DNA of 64,000 nucleotides from Clostridia bacterium (GCA_900759015.1 CAAEUE010000002.1:134381-198380), one strand, 5' to 3'; shown: positions 51,884 through 61,185, counted from the first letter of the stretch. Made by a program: numbers and translations. The notes: generated from the letters alone by a model not told the origin.

Positions 51884-53290
51884 TTACATTTTATTTAATA
51901 ATTCTTTAATAAATTTCCATATCTTTTTTGTAGAACTTATAGAAAGTCTTTCACTTGGGCAGTGTACGTCAAATGTGTTTGGTCCTATACACACATATTC
52001 ACAGCTCGGTTTTTTATTAATAAAAAATCCTCCTTCTACTACTCCTTGTGATACAATCTCTTCCATCTCTTCATTATAAAGTTCTTTATATACCTTTTCA
52101 CATTCACTTGCTAAAGTATTTTTTTCTCTCTTTGGTACACCTTTTAAGATTTGATTCCATACTATTTCTATGTCATATTTTTTTATTAAACTTTCTAAAT
52201 TTTCTAAGTATTCTTTTTCGAATTCTGGTACATTACTTCTTTCTGAAAATTCTATCTCTATGTCATTTTCATTTGTTTTAACTTTTGCCATATTACCTGA
52301 TTGCAATACATTTCCTTGCTCATCTTTCTTTATAGCTCCACTTTGAAATTCTTCAACGAAATCTATTATTTTATTGCTATTTTCTTTATTTATTACCTCT
52401 GTAATTTCTGCATCCTTATTTAATTCTATTTTTACATCTTTTCCATAAAATTCTTTTTGTTTAGTTATTTCTTTTATTATAATTTCTTCTGCATTTTTGT
52501 TTTCTGTAACAAATTTAACAGACAACTCTCTTGGAATAACATTTACTTGGCTTCCCCCCGTTATGTTTGCTAGCTGGACATCTTCCAATTTTTTTAATAT
52601 TTCTATTGCTAATTTTATCGGATTTCCTCTTGCTTCATCACCTATATTCCCACCAGAGTGACCTCCTTTAAAATTATCATATACTAATTCGAAACCTGGC
52701 TTAACTGTTTTTTCTCTTGTAAAATTAACTTTTCCTTTCCATTCATTACATTCTGCTGAACTAATTAAAATTTTTCCTTCTTTTCCATTATCTAATGAAA
52801 TTATTCTATTACTTTCTATATTAGCTAAATCTAAATTTATCGCACCTAACATTGTCGTTTCCTCTTCTGAAGTAAAAATACATTCTAATTTAGGTGCTTT
52901 TATCTTTTCACAATCTAATACAGCTAATATAATTGCAACACCTATTCCATTGTCTGCTCCAAGTGTTGTTCCTTTTGCTCTTATGAAATCCCCGTCCACA
53001 TATAACTCTAGACCATCTTTAGAAAAGTCATGATTACTCTCAGGTAGCTTTTCACAAATCATATCTGTATGCGCCTGCAATGCAATGGCAGGACTATTCT
53101 CTTTTCCTAATGAAGCCTCTTTTTTTATTACTATGTTTCTATAATTATCTGTGTAATATTCTAAATTTCTTTCTATTGCAAATTTCTTCAAGTATTCAAC
53201 AACTTTATCCTCTTCTCCTGACTTTCTTGGAATTTTACTTATCTCTTCGAAGAACCTCATTACTTTACATGGTTTTAATCCTTCTAACAT
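51884..53290 (-). CDS. pepD: Aminoacyl-histidine dipeptidase (PepD, M20)
   Basis: A 468-aa metallopeptidase of PepD length. Metal ligands are visible in ALQAHTDMICEK, LGADNGIGVAIILAVL, FTSEEETTMLGA and the late FDVHCPSERLSI; the lid domain contains FKGGHSGGNIGDEARGNP. It cleaves beta-Ala-His (carnosine) and other Xaa-His dipeptides. It lies 13 nt downstream of the ABC ATPase, in the operon whose leader peptide carries a run of histidine codons. This fits a histidine-acquisition unit. Confidence 0.92.
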   Translation of the reverse strand: MLEGLKPCKVMRFFEEISKIPRKSGEEDKVVEYLKKFAIERNLEYYTDNYRNIVIKKEASLGKENSPAIALQAHTDMICEKLPESNHDFSKDGLELYVDGDFIRAKGTTLGADNGIGVAIILAVLDCEKIKAPKLECIFTSEEETTMLGAINLDLANIESNRIISLDNGKEGKILISSAECNEWKGKVNFTREKTVKPGFELVYDNFKGGHSGGNIGDEARGNPIKLAIEILKKLEDVQLANITGGSQVNVIPRELSVKFVTENKNAEEIIIKEITKQKEFYGKDVKIELNKDAEITEVINKENSNKIIDFVEEFQSGAIKKDEQGNVLQSGNMAKVKTNENDIEIEFSERSNVPEFEKEYLENLESLIKKYDIEIVWNQILKGVPKREKNTLASECEKVYKELYNEEMEEIVSQGVVEGGFFINKKPSCEYVCIGPNTFDVHCPSERLSISSTKKIWKFIKELLNKM

Positions 53291-53302
53291 ATTTATCTCT
53301 CC

Positions 53303-54103
53303 TTATTTTAAATATCTTTTTAAAAATTCTTTTGTTCTTTCTTTTGTAGGGTTATCAATTACTTCTTCTGGTTTGCCTTGTTCAATAATCTCTCCGTTGC
53401 TCATAAAGATAACTCTATCTGCAATTTCTCGTGCAAAACTTATTTCGTGTGTAACAATAACCATCGTTCTTTTTTCACTCGCAAGTTGTTTTACAACTTT
53501 TAAAACCTCTCCTACCAATTCTGGATCAAGTGCACTAGTAGGTTCATCCATAAAAATAATCTTTGGATTTATTGCAAGTGTTCTCGCAATAGAAGCTCTT
53601 TGTTGTTCTCCACCTGATAAATTACATGGGTATTGGTTTATTTTTGCTTTTAGACCCATTCTCGTTAAAATTTTAATGCCTTCTTTTTCTGCTTTCTCTT
53701 TCGATTTTTTTAAAACATGTATCATTGCTTCAGTTACATTTTCTAAAACAGATAAATGAGGAAATAAATTAAAATTTTGAAATACCATTCCACATTCTAA
53801 ATTCATTTTATTTAGAATTTCTTTATCAACATATATAACTTTGTTGTTCTTCTTATTGTATTTTTTAGGCAATTTATTAGCTGTTTTAATTTCCTTTATC
53901 ATAGGTTCTCCACATATTTTTATGTTTCCACCATCTATTTTTTCTAATTGGTTTATACATCTTAAAACTGTAGATTTACCAGAGCCAGAAGAACCAATTA
54001 TTGCTAATACTTCACCTTCATTTACAGAAAAAGAAACATTTTTTACTGCATAATTATCTCCAAATCTTTTTACCAAATTTTCGATTTCTAATATTTTATT
54101 CAT
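53303..54103 (-). CDS. Polar amino acid ABC transporter ATPase
   Basis: A 266-aa ATPase of the GlnQ/HisP type. It has Walker A IIGSSGSGKSTVLRCIN, Q-loop GMVFQNFNLFPHLSVLENV, signature NLSGGEQQRASIAR and Walker B IIFMDEPTSALDP. It has a lysine-rich insertion near residues 73-93 that common GlnQ proteins lack. It powers the permease at 54120. Gene order SBP-permease-ATPase-pepD. Confidence 0.93.
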   Translation of the reverse strand: MNKILEIENLVKRFGDNYAVKNVSFSVNEGEVLAIIGSSGSGKSTVLRCINQLEKIDGGNIKICGEPMIKEIKTANKLPKKYNKKNNKVIYVDKEILNKMNLECGMVFQNFNLFPHLSVLENVTEAMIHVLKKSKEKAEKEGIKILTRMGLKAKINQYPCNLSGGEQQRASIARTLAINPKIIFMDEPTSALDPELVGEVLKVVKQLASEKRTMVIVTHEISFAREIADRVIFMSNGEIIEQGKPEEVIDNPTKERTKEFLKRYLK

Positions 54104-54119
54104 TCTTCTCGCTCCTTTC

Positions 54120-54770
54120 TTAAGTTATAGTATAATAACTATATTTTTTCTCAGCTTTGTTAAATGCATAAGTAATTATTGTACATAAGACTAAATACAT
54201 CAATCCTGCCACACATAATGGCAAAATAGAAAATTGATAACTTGCTTGTTTTTGTGCTAATGCAAAGATTTCTGTAATTCCTATTATTTGTGCTAATGAA
54301 GTAGTCTTAATTAAAGATATTACTTCATTTGACATAGCTGGTAATATTCTTTTTACAATCTGTGGAAGTAATATTCTAAAAAAAGTTTGTGTTTTGCTAA
54401 ATCCTAATGTAAAAGCTGCTTCTTTTTGTCCTTTCGGTATACTTAAAATTCCACTTCTAAATATTTCTGCAAAATATGCTGCATAGTTTACTACAAAAGC
54501 AATTATTATTGCTACAAACCTGTCATAAGTTACCTTAAACAAATAATATGGTGCAAAATATATAAAAATTATTTGTAACATCATTGGTGTTCCCCTAATA
54601 ATTAATATATACACCTTTATTAGTGTTTTAACTATTCTATTTTTTGAATTTCTGGCAACTGCAACTAGTATTCCTGCAGGAATTCCTAAAACTAATGTAA
54701 GCAAAAAAATTAATAGAGTTGTTCCCAGTCCTTCTGATAATATTTTTAATAAATTTAAAAAGTTTTCCAT
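54120..54770 (-). CDS. Polar amino acid ABC transporter permease
   Basis: A 216-aa HisM/GlnP-type permease. It has about five helices, with the typical TTLLIFLLTLVLGIPAGILVAVARNS start, the YILIIRGTPMMLQIIFIYFAPYY segment and the EAA loop EAAFTLGFSKTQTFFRILLPQ. It works with the adjacent ATPase and binding protein. Confidence 0.94.
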   Translation of the reverse strand: MENFLNLLKILSEGLGTTLLIFLLTLVLGIPAGILVAVARNSKNRIVKTLIKVYILIIRGTPMMLQIIFIYFAPYYLFKVTYDRFVAIIIAFVVNYAAYFAEIFRSGILSIPKGQKEAAFTLGFSKTQTFFRILLPQIVKRILPAMSNEVISLIKTTSLAQIIGITEIFALAQKQASYQFSILPLCVAGLMYLVLCTIITYAFNKAEKKYSYYTIT

Positions 54771-54840
54771 CTTTTCCTCCTTTCGGTTTACAGCTCCGGA
54801 GTTAGGGACAGTCTAGAATTTAGAAATGTTTCCTGTGCAC

Positions 54841-54900
54841 CGGGATTTGGAGACGTTCCTCGAGATTTTGGGACGTTCCTCGGGATTTGGGGACGTTCCT
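54841..54900. repeat. Three tandem 20-bp repeats
   Basis: Exactly three 20-bp units (54841-54860, 54861-54880, 54881-54900) share the pattern CGGGATTTGGGGACGTTCCT with one to three differences. They lie between the binding-protein and permease genes, in a GC-richer patch of the otherwise gene-free stretch 54771-54968. A complementary CCGTCCCC lies at 54956-54963, and copies of TTTAGAAAT/ATTTCTAAA flank the block, so a large fold is possible. Confidence 0.8.
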
Positions 54901-54968
54901 AAAATCCCTTTTTTATTTTTTAATTAATTAAATTTCTAAATAAGAAAAAAAGAACCGTCCCCAAATTT

Positions 54969-55757
54969 CTAAACTGTTAAATCTGCTCCAAGCCATTTTT
55001 CTGATAATTCTTTTAATTTTCCTTCTGCTCTTAATTCATTTAATGCATTTTCTACTTTATCTTTTAAATCTGTATTTCCTTTTTTAAATGCTATAACCAT
55101 TCCTTTTGATTCTTCACCTATTCCAATAGCATCAAATGTTTTAAAATCTTTGTCTTGATTTTGTATAATATAATTTCCAGAAATTTGACTCATATAAACT
55201 GCATCTATGTTTCCTGTTTCTAAATCCATAAGAGCTGTTAAATAATCTGTATATCCTATTACTTCATCTAACTCCTTACCATATTCAGATTCACTTAATC
55301 TCTTTTCTTGTACAGAACCACTCTGTACACCAATCTTTTTCCCTTTTAATTCATCTTGATTTGTATAACTTGAATTACCTTTTACAACAAACATTGATTT
55401 ATCCTTAACATATGGATTGCTTAATGTCATTGCTTCATTTCTTTCTTCTGTATAACCAAACCCATTCCATATGCAATCAATATTTCCTGAATCCAATTCT
55501 TGTTCTTTAGCTGCCCAAGATATTGTTTGAACTTCTAATTTCATACCTAATTTATTACATACCTCTTGTGCTAAATCTATGTCAAAACCTACTAGTTCAT
55601 TATTTTCGTTTCTGTACCCCATTGGTGGAAAACTATCATCCATTCCTAATACAAATGTATTGTCTTCTTCTTGAGTATTTTTGTTAAATGCAATTGCCAC
55701 TCCTATAATTGCAATTACTAATACAACTCCTACAATAATTAAAATTTTCTTATTCAT
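54969..55757 (-). CDS. Amino acid ABC transporter substrate-binding protein
   Basis: A 262-aa binding protein, SBP_bac_3 family. It has a membrane anchor at residues 4-23, then FVLGMDDSFPPMGYRNENNELVGFDIDLAQEV, ISWAAKEQELDSGNIDCIWNGF and KKIGVQSGSVQE. No lipobox cysteine is seen, so it is probably held by the uncleaved helix. I start at ATG 55757, preceded by GGAGGTAAATGAT. The upstream leader carries three His codons in a row, suggesting histidine as ligand; the pocket itself does not prove it. Confidence 0.92.
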   Translation of the reverse strand: MNKKILIIVGVVLVIAIIGVAIAFNKNTQEEDNTFVLGMDDSFPPMGYRNENNELVGFDIDLAQEVCNKLGMKLEVQTISWAAKEQELDSGNIDCIWNGFGYTEERNEAMTLSNPYVKDKSMFVVKGNSSYTNQDELKGKKIGVQSGSVQEKRLSESEYGKELDEVIGYTDYLTALMDLETGNIDAVYMSQISGNYIIQNQDKDFKTFDAIGIGEESKGMVIAFKKGNTDLKDKVENALNELRAEGKLKELSEKWLGADLTV

Positions 55758-55853
55758 ATCATTTACCTCCATTTTTAATTTAATAAGGTTTACACCTTTA
55801 TTTATTTTGAAGACCTTTTCGTTAAAATGTCGCGACCAATTTTAACAAGTACG

Positions 55854-55895
55854 AAAAAAAGACCTTAAAGATACATTTTTAGTACCTTTAAGGTC
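55854..55895 (-). terminator. Attenuator terminator of the amino acid transporter operon
   Basis: On the minus strand GACCTTAAAG (55886-55895) pairs with CTTTAAGGTC (55861-55870), followed by a run of T residues. It lies between the leader peptide and the binding-protein gene. Confidence 0.85.
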
Positions 55896-55955
55896 CTCTT
55901 AAACAATAAAGGCACAAGCAGTTAAAGCCTGTGCCTAATAGACACAAGCTTACCT
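55896..55955 (-). promoter_or_regulatory. Alternative-fold region of the histidine attenuator
   Basis: On the minus strand GGCACAGGC can pair with the upstream AAGCTTGTGTC, which overlaps the leader stop codon, or with the downstream GCTTGTGCC. In addition, TTAAACAATAAAGG inside the leader ORF is perfectly complementary to CCTTTATTGTTTAA just before the terminator. These exclusive pairings are the parts of a leader-peptide attenuator. Confidence 0.7.
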
Positions 55956-55997
55956 GTGATGATGATTTAATCCTTTATTGTTTAATATATTTCTCAT
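55950..55997 (-). CDS. Histidine leader peptide (MRNILNNKGLNHHHR)
   Basis: A 15-aa ORF with strong ribosome site AAAGGAGAGC and three consecutive histidine codons (CAT CAT CAC) two codons before its stop. It lies about 30 nt after the predicted transcription start and about 55 nt before an attenuator terminator. Slow translation of the His codons would change which downstream pairing forms and let transcription reach the ABC transporter and pepD. Confidence 0.8.
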   Translation of the reverse strand: MRNILNNKGLNHHHR

Positions 55998-56025
55998 AAA
56001 AAGCTCTCCTTTTTTATTGTGTAAT

Positions 56026-56054
56026 AGTATATAATGTTTTTTTAGCTCAGTCAA
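56026..56054 (-). promoter_or_regulatory. Promoter of the histidine leader and transporter operon
   Basis: On the minus strand TTGACT (56049-56054) and TATACT (56026-56031) are 17 bp apart. The -35 lies next to the stop of alr. Confidence 0.8.
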
Positions 56055-56060
56055 TACCTT

Positions 56061-57128
56061 TTAATTATTTTTGTAAATTCTTGGAACTCTCCCACCTATT
56101 TCGCATAATATTTCATAAGGTATTGTTTCTAAGTGTTTTGCTGTTTCTTCTATATGTTTATTATCTTTTAAAATTTCTACTTTATCATATAAATGTACTT
56201 TTTCATTAATTTCTACAAATAGCATATCCATACAAACATTTCCTACAATTTTGTATTTGTTATTATTTATATAAACATATCTTCCTGTATTTTTTCTAAT
56301 TATTCCATCTGCATATCCCACAGGAATTACACCTATTTTTGTATCTTCTTCTGCCTTAAATATTCCATTATATCCTACAACTTCGCCCTTTTCTAAATTA
56401 TGAATTTGAACTACTTCACTAATTAATTTTACTGGTGATTCTAATTCAATTTTTTCGGAAAATCCATACATAATTATTCCTAATCTGCATCCATTGGCTT
56501 CAATTGGCTTTTTATAGTTGGTTAGTGCTTCACTTGCTGAAATGTGAATAATAGGAACTTTGGAAATATCTATTTCTTTTAATAAATTCTCAAAAAGTTC
56601 TATTTGCTTATTATAATCTGTTTCTTTTGATGCATTATATATATGTGTAAAAATTCCTTCTACATCTATATTATTATTTATACACTTATCATATAAACCT
56701 TTTAAATTTTTATTTATTCCTAACCTATTCATTCCTGTATTTATCTTTATATGGGCTTTTAATCCATGTAAATTTTGAGCTAGTATTTCTTCTAAACAAT
56801 CTTCTGAATGAATTGTTATTGTTATATTATATTCTATTGCTTCTTTAATGTGCTCTCTATTTATATGACCTAATACTAATATTGGAATACTTTTAATTTT
56901 TTTTCTTATTGCAATTGCCTCTTCTAACGTTGCTACTGCTAAATAGTTACATCCAGCATCAATTATTGCCTTTGTAACAGCTAAGCTTTCGTTATCTAAT
57001 CCATAACAATTTGCTTTTACAACTCCAAAATAATATTTATAACTTGGATAGTTTTTTATTACTGTTTTAACATTATTTTTTATCTTTTCTATATCAACTT
57101 CTAAATATGTTCTTCTCGAAAAATTCAT
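56061..57128 (-). CDS. alr: Alanine racemase
   Basis: A 355-aa PLP enzyme. The PLP lysine is in YYFGVVKANCYGL near residue 39, and the second base Tyr is in GYNGIFKAEEDTKIGVIPVGYADG; HIYNASKETD and GCRLGIIMYG are also typical. It converts L- to D-alanine for cell wall synthesis. It follows a 5'-nucleotidase-like gene with a 2-nt gap, so the two are cotranscribed. Confidence 0.95.
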   Translation of the reverse strand: MNFSRRTYLEVDIEKIKNNVKTVIKNYPSYKYYFGVVKANCYGLDNESLAVTKAIIDAGCNYLAVATLEEAIAIRKKIKSIPILVLGHINREHIKEAIEYNITITIHSEDCLEEILAQNLHGLKAHIKINTGMNRLGINKNLKGLYDKCINNNIDVEGIFTHIYNASKETDYNKQIELFENLLKEIDISKVPIIHISASEALTNYKKPIEANGCRLGIIMYGFSEKIELESPVKLISEVVQIHNLEKGEVVGYNGIFKAEEDTKIGVIPVGYADGIIRKNTGRYVYINNNKYKIVGNVCMDMLFVEINEKVHLYDKVEILKDNKHIEETAKHLETIPYEILCEIGGRVPRIYKNN

Positions 57129-57130
57129 AC

Positions 57131-57700
57131 TTACACCTCTTTTAATATTCTATATATTTGTCCCCAATTATTTACTTCTTTTAAATATTTATTTTCAGCT
57201 ATTTTTGGTCCACGTATTCCTCTAAAATAGATTGCACGTATTTTATTTGCTTGCATCTTTGTACATGTAGATGGGCTGTCATCTATCATAATATCAATCT
57301 TTTCTTCTTTACATACTTTTAGTTTATTATGTTCTTTCCAAAAATATTTATCGAATGTTAAATTATTTTCTTTAAATTTATTAGCAACAATATTTATCAT
57401 CTCTTCAGTTTCTGTCCCTCTTGTTGATATTATAATTAACTTATGTCCCATTTTTTGTAACCTATGTATAACTTCTATCGCTCCTGGCATTATATTAGAT
57501 TCTTTAGATAGTCTTAAAAAATATTTATCTTTAAATTTTTCTTTTTCATCAGTCGTCCAATCATATTGGTCTTGAATAAAATATGTATCATTTACCTTAC
57601 CATTTCCTCTACATTCTTCTATATCAAATATTTCTGACATTGCAAGTAAACCTTTTTCCCAATCTAATAAAACAGCATCTACATCTATACCTATATTCAT
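57131..57700 (-). CDS. HAD-family 5'-nucleotidase-like protein (NT5C type)
   Basis: A 189-aa HAD protein. Motif I is IGIDVDAVLLDWEKG (DxD), motif II LIIISTRGTETEEM, motif III Lys in EHNKLKVCKEEKIDIMIDDSPSTC. The cap between motifs I and II resembles NT5C/YorS-like deoxynucleotidases. It may dephosphorylate nucleoside monophosphates. Upstream of alr in the same operon. Confidence 0.8.
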   Translation of the reverse strand: MNIGIDVDAVLLDWEKGLLAMSEIFDIEECRGNGKVNDTYFIQDQYDWTTDEKEKFKDKYFLRLSKESNIMPGAIEVIHRLQKMGHKLIIISTRGTETEEMINIVANKFKENNLTFDKYFWKEHNKLKVCKEEKIDIMIDDSPSTCTKMQANKIRAIYFRGIRGPKIAENKYLKEVNNWGQIYRILKEV

Positions 57701-57814
57701 AATTCTCTCCTTTTTGATAAATATATATTTAATAAATTAATTTGTCAAAATTAATTTCATCATTCAATTTTTAAATTTCATTTATTTTGTTAAGATTATA
57801 CATGGCAATAAAAA

Positions 57815-57846
57815 TGACAGGAAGTCTAATCTAACTTTCCTGTCAC
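57815..57846 (-). terminator. Terminator after the 167-aa orphan gene
   Basis: TGACAGGAA pairs with TTTCCTGTCA around a 12-nt loop. The T-run on the minus strand is weak. Confidence 0.65.
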
Positions 57847-57859
57847 TTTCATTTCTGTG

Positions 57860-58363
57860 TTAAGCAAAATATATAATCTCTGTCCTCTTTGGATTAACCT
57901 CTTTCATAGGTAACTTTCCAAGTATATGAATATTGGTAATAGTCTTTTCTACATTTTCTATCCACTCTAGAAAAATTGAGTTGTATTCATCCTGTTCAGT
58001 TAATTCAATTCTCTCAACTTCCTTTAGTGTCTGCTCTCTACCTACTCTGGTAAGCCATTTATCACCTTGTTTTACAAAGATTTGAAATCCTTGCACGAGA
58101 TTTTGGTCATATTGCTCAAACAAAATCGCCGCCATTTTTGCATCATTTTCATTTTCTACCGGAACATATTTCAGCTCCGTCTGTATAAATTCTTTAATAT
58201 CTGCTACCAATACGTTGAACATCCCTTCTGTAATGTCCTTTGGTAAGTATGGTGCACACATGATGTTAGTGGTTATACCATACCACATTTTGAAAACTTT
58301 GCCTATTTTATTAAGCTCTCTCCTGTCACTCCACCGTTTTTTTAATTTTTCTAGTGTATACAT
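57860..58363 (-). CDS. Orphan 167-aa soluble protein
   Basis: Not recognised. A helical, mildly charged protein starting MYTLEKLKKRWSDRREL, with no signal or membrane segment. Codon use is richer in G and C, with an in-frame CGG at codon 10. Ribosome site GGAGGTAGAAGAA. A TATAAT lies about 60 bp upstream, beside the end of the histidine-phosphatase gene, so it forms its own transcription unit. One of the single-gene islets. Confidence 0.68.
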   Translation of the reverse strand: MYTLEKLKKRWSDRRELNKIGKVFKMWYGITTNIMCAPYLPKDITEGMFNVLVADIKEFIQTELKYVPVENENDAKMAAILFEQYDQNLVQGFQIFVKQGDKWLTRVGREQTLKEVERIELTEQDEYNSIFLEWIENVEKTITNIHILGKLPMKEVNPKRTEIIYFA

Positions 58364-58422
58364 TTCTTCTACCTCCTGCCTTCTGGCTTATGTTAACAGA
58401 AATATTATACCATAATATATAA

Positions 58423-58950
58423 TTAGATTTCAAATTCTTGTACTTCACAATTATGTAAGCAATAATTAATAAGCTTACCATCTTCAGGAATTCCTTTAAA
58501 ATAACAATTTATAGCAATACTTACGCCACCATGTGTTACTAATAAAACATTTTTATCTTTATATTCTTCCTTTATTTTATCTAAAAAATTTGAAATTCTA
58601 CTATTAATATCTTGGATAGTCTCTGCTTTTTGGTATTTTTGGGTTACATTATAATCCCAAAATTCATCAAACTTTATTTTTTCGCCTTCAAATTCCCCAA
58701 AATTTCTTTCAATTATCTGATTATCAAATATAATTGGAATATTTCTTCCCTCATTTATTATTTCTGCTGTTTGTTTTGCTCTCTTTAATGGTGAACAAAT
58801 TATTAAATCTATCTCTACATTCTTTAGTTCTTCTTTAGTTTGTTTGGCTTGCTTAATTCCAACTTCATTCAATTCAATATCTGTTCTTCCCTGTGTTTTC
58901 CCTTGCACATTCCAATCTGTTTGTCCATGTCTTGTTACATAAATTTTCAT
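58423..58950 (-). CDS. Histidine phosphatase family protein (phosphoglycerate-mutase-like)
   Basis: A 175-aa enzyme with the RHG catalytic motif in IYVTRHGQTDWNVQGKTQGR, ICSPLKRAKQTAEII, and the second His in VLLVTHGGVSIA. Cofactor-dependent phosphatase of the GpmB/CobC type. The substrate cannot be told; no cobalamin genes lie nearby. Confidence 0.9.
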   Translation of the reverse strand: MKIYVTRHGQTDWNVQGKTQGRTDIELNEVGIKQAKQTKEELKNVEIDLIICSPLKRAKQTAEIINEGRNIPIIFDNQIIERNFGEFEGEKIKFDEFWDYNVTQKYQKAETIQDINSRISNFLDKIKEEYKDKNVLLVTHGGVSIAINCYFKGIPEDGKLINYCLHNCEVQEFEI

Positions 58951-59047
58951 ATTTCCTCTCCTTTATAATCAACCTTTATAAGTCAAATTATAGTTCACTT
59001 ATAGTATTATGTAAAATACATAATACTCATTCAGGTATAACTATAAA

Positions 59048-59875
59048 TTATATTTTAAATCTTATATACGCTCTATCATCATAGCTTTCTTGATTTTTTA
59101 CAAATCCTCTTTCATACAAATATTCTTTATAACATAATGGATCTTCTTCCTCTACATGTTTATTATATTCTTCACATTCTTTTAATGTAGCAAATATTTT
59201 TCTATATCCATCTGTACAAAAAGCTATTTCAATTACATCTTTTGGTATATCTACTATTTTTATAAGCTCCATATCTAATTTATTAAATCCATCAATAGAT
59301 ACATAATCATATCTACCGTAAAATCTCTTATTTCTAATAAGTGGTTGCCTTTTGGTTGTTTCATCTATAAATTTTCTAGTTATATCATCTTCTAATAACT
59401 CATCTTCTGTATATCCAGTCTCTAAAAGATATTCTATTAGTATTTTTCTAAGTTTTGCATACATAATATCTACTTCAAGTTCATTATCAATTGTATTATT
59501 ACCATATAATGCTTTGCAATCACCTATCATCCAAATTTGATTATAAAATTTAGAATATATCACTACTGAAGCAGCAGGTTGTTTTCTCGGATCATCTTTT
59601 ATTAAATCATATATTTCTTCTTTTTTATATTCCTCTAATATCTTTTCATTTAAATAATTAATAGCTTCTTCACAACTATATTTTCCTGGTATTGTAGGTA
59701 TAATATTTTTCAAAATATTAGAAATAATTTTACCTAAGGCTTTACCTTTAATAGAATTTTCTTGAGATGTAACTCCATCAATTACTGCAATAAAGTTTTC
59801 AGAAACTACTATTGCATCTTCGCATAGCTCTTGTTTTTTATACTTTCCTTTTATAAATTCTTCAATTACTTCCAT
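59048..59875 (-). CDS. PP2C-like protein phosphatase
   Basis: A 275-aa protein with short PP2C-like metal motifs: ENFIAVIDGVTSQ near 28-38, VWMIGDCKALYG-like (IWMIGDCKALYG) near 114, CTDGYRKIF near 220 and SYDDRAYIRFKI at the end. It would remove phosphate from Ser/Thr. It lies 3 nt downstream of the serine dehydratase gene. No partner kinase is in the window. Confidence 0.75.
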   Translation of the reverse strand: MEVIEEFIKGKYKKQELCEDAIVVSENFIAVIDGVTSQENSIKGKALGKIISNILKNIIPTIPGKYSCEEAINYLNEKILEEYKKEEIYDLIKDDPRKQPAASVVIYSKFYNQIWMIGDCKALYGNNTIDNELEVDIMYAKLRKILIEYLLETGYTEDELLEDDITRKFIDETTKRQPLIRNKRFYGRYDYVSIDGFNKLDMELIKIVDIPKDVIEIAFCTDGYRKIFATLKECEEYNKHVEEEDPLCYKEYLYERGFVKNQESYDDRAYIRFKI

Positions 59876-59878
59876 ATT

Positions 59879-61111
59879 TTACTCCTCTTCCATATTGTCA
59901 TTATAGAATTTATTTCTACAATACTTTTTAGCCAAACCACCTTTGCTTGTTTCCCTATAATGGCTTCCTAAGTCTTTTCCAGTTTCATACATTGTTTCGA
60001 CAACTAAATCAAATGAAATTTTGCTATCTTTATATAAAAGTACTGCCATATTAGCTGAATCTATTGCTCTAATTGCTGCTACTGCGTTTCTTTCTATACA
60101 AGGTATTTGTACATATCCATAAATAGGGTCACAAGTTAAACCTAAATGATGCTCCATTGCTATTTCTGCTGCACATTCAATGACATCTATTGAATACCCT
60201 TTTATATATGCATATGCAGCTGCCGCCATTGAACAAGCAGTTCCAATCTCAGCTTGACATCCACATTCTGCACCACTAATTGAAGCATTTGTCTTTACCA
60301 AATTTCCAATTAATCCTGCAATAGCTAAACCTTCTAATATTTTAGCTTCAGTAACATTTTCTTGTTTATATAGATAATATAATACTGCTGGTAAAACCCC
60401 TGATGCACCACATGTTGGTGCTGTTACAATCATTCCACCTGATGCATTTTGCTCACTTGTAGCATATGCATATGCTGTTAACAGTCTAGTCCTTTTTAAG
60501 TCTGCTGTTTCATTTTCTATTTGTTTGTTATATAAATCTTTTGCTTTTTTTGGTATCTTTAATCTTCCTGGAATTAAGCCTTCTTGTTTTAAGCCCTCTT
60601 CTAATGTTTTTTTCATAGTCTGCCAAACTGTTTTTAAATATTCTTTTAAATTGCTATCTTCCTGTGTATATACATACTCTAATAATGAAATATTCTTTTC
60701 TTTACAATTATTTTTTATATCAGTATATGTTGTAAAATCATATATATCTTGTTCTTCCTGGAAGTCCTCTCCTTCTACTTGTATACTTCCTCCACCTATT
60801 GAATAAGCTCTAAATTTGCCTAATTCTTTTTCATTTTTTAATGCTATTAAATCCATTGTATTTGGATGTTTTAGTTCTTTTATTTCTTTATTAAAAATTA
60901 TTTCTACATTACTTGTTTTTAAAGCTTCTAAAATTATTTTATCTGTTAAATGTCCCTTTCCTGTAAACGCTAATGAACCATATAATATGATTTTATATAA
61001 GTCTGCAGTTGGGTATTTTTCTTTTAATAATAATGCTGCTTTTTTTGGTCCCATAGTATGTGAACTAGATGGACCATTGCCTATTTTATATAATTCTTTT
61101 ATCGATTTCAT
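59879..61111 (-). CDS. sdaA: L-serine ammonia-lyase, iron-sulfur type, single chain
   Basis: A 410-aa enzyme. The N-terminal beta domain starts ELYKIGNGPSSSHTMGPKKAALLL. The alpha domain has NASGGMIVTAPTCGASGVLPAV and the cluster cysteines (APTCGA, ISGAECGCQAEIGTACSMA, and the later LTCDPIYGYVQIPC). It converts L-serine to pyruvate and ammonia. I start at ATG 61111, after AAGGAGAAGACGT. Cotranscribed with the PP2C-like gene. Confidence 0.93.
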   Translation of the reverse strand: MKSIKELYKIGNGPSSSHTMGPKKAALLLKEKYPTADLYKIILYGSLAFTGKGHLTDKIILEALKTSNVEIIFNKEIKELKHPNTMDLIALKNEKELGKFRAYSIGGGSIQVEGEDFQEEQDIYDFTTYTDIKNNCKEKNISLLEYVYTQEDSNLKEYLKTVWQTMKKTLEEGLKQEGLIPGRLKIPKKAKDLYNKQIENETADLKRTRLLTAYAYATSEQNASGGMIVTAPTCGASGVLPAVLYYLYKQENVTEAKILEGLAIAGLIGNLVKTNASISGAECGCQAEIGTACSMAAAAYAYIKGYSIDVIECAAEIAMEHHLGLTCDPIYGYVQIPCIERNAVAAIRAIDSANMAVLLYKDSKISFDLVVETMYETGKDLGSHYRETSKGGLAKKYCRNKFYNDNMEEE

Positions 61112-61185
61112 ACGTCTTCTCCTTTGCAAAGTAAGTATAACATACTTTATATTTTTAAGCTATCTCTATTTATTTTTCCTCTAAT

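Noticed and set aside
54800..54960. A CRISPR array at the GACGTTCCT repeats
   Set aside because: The units are directly tandem with no spacers, and there are no cas genes.
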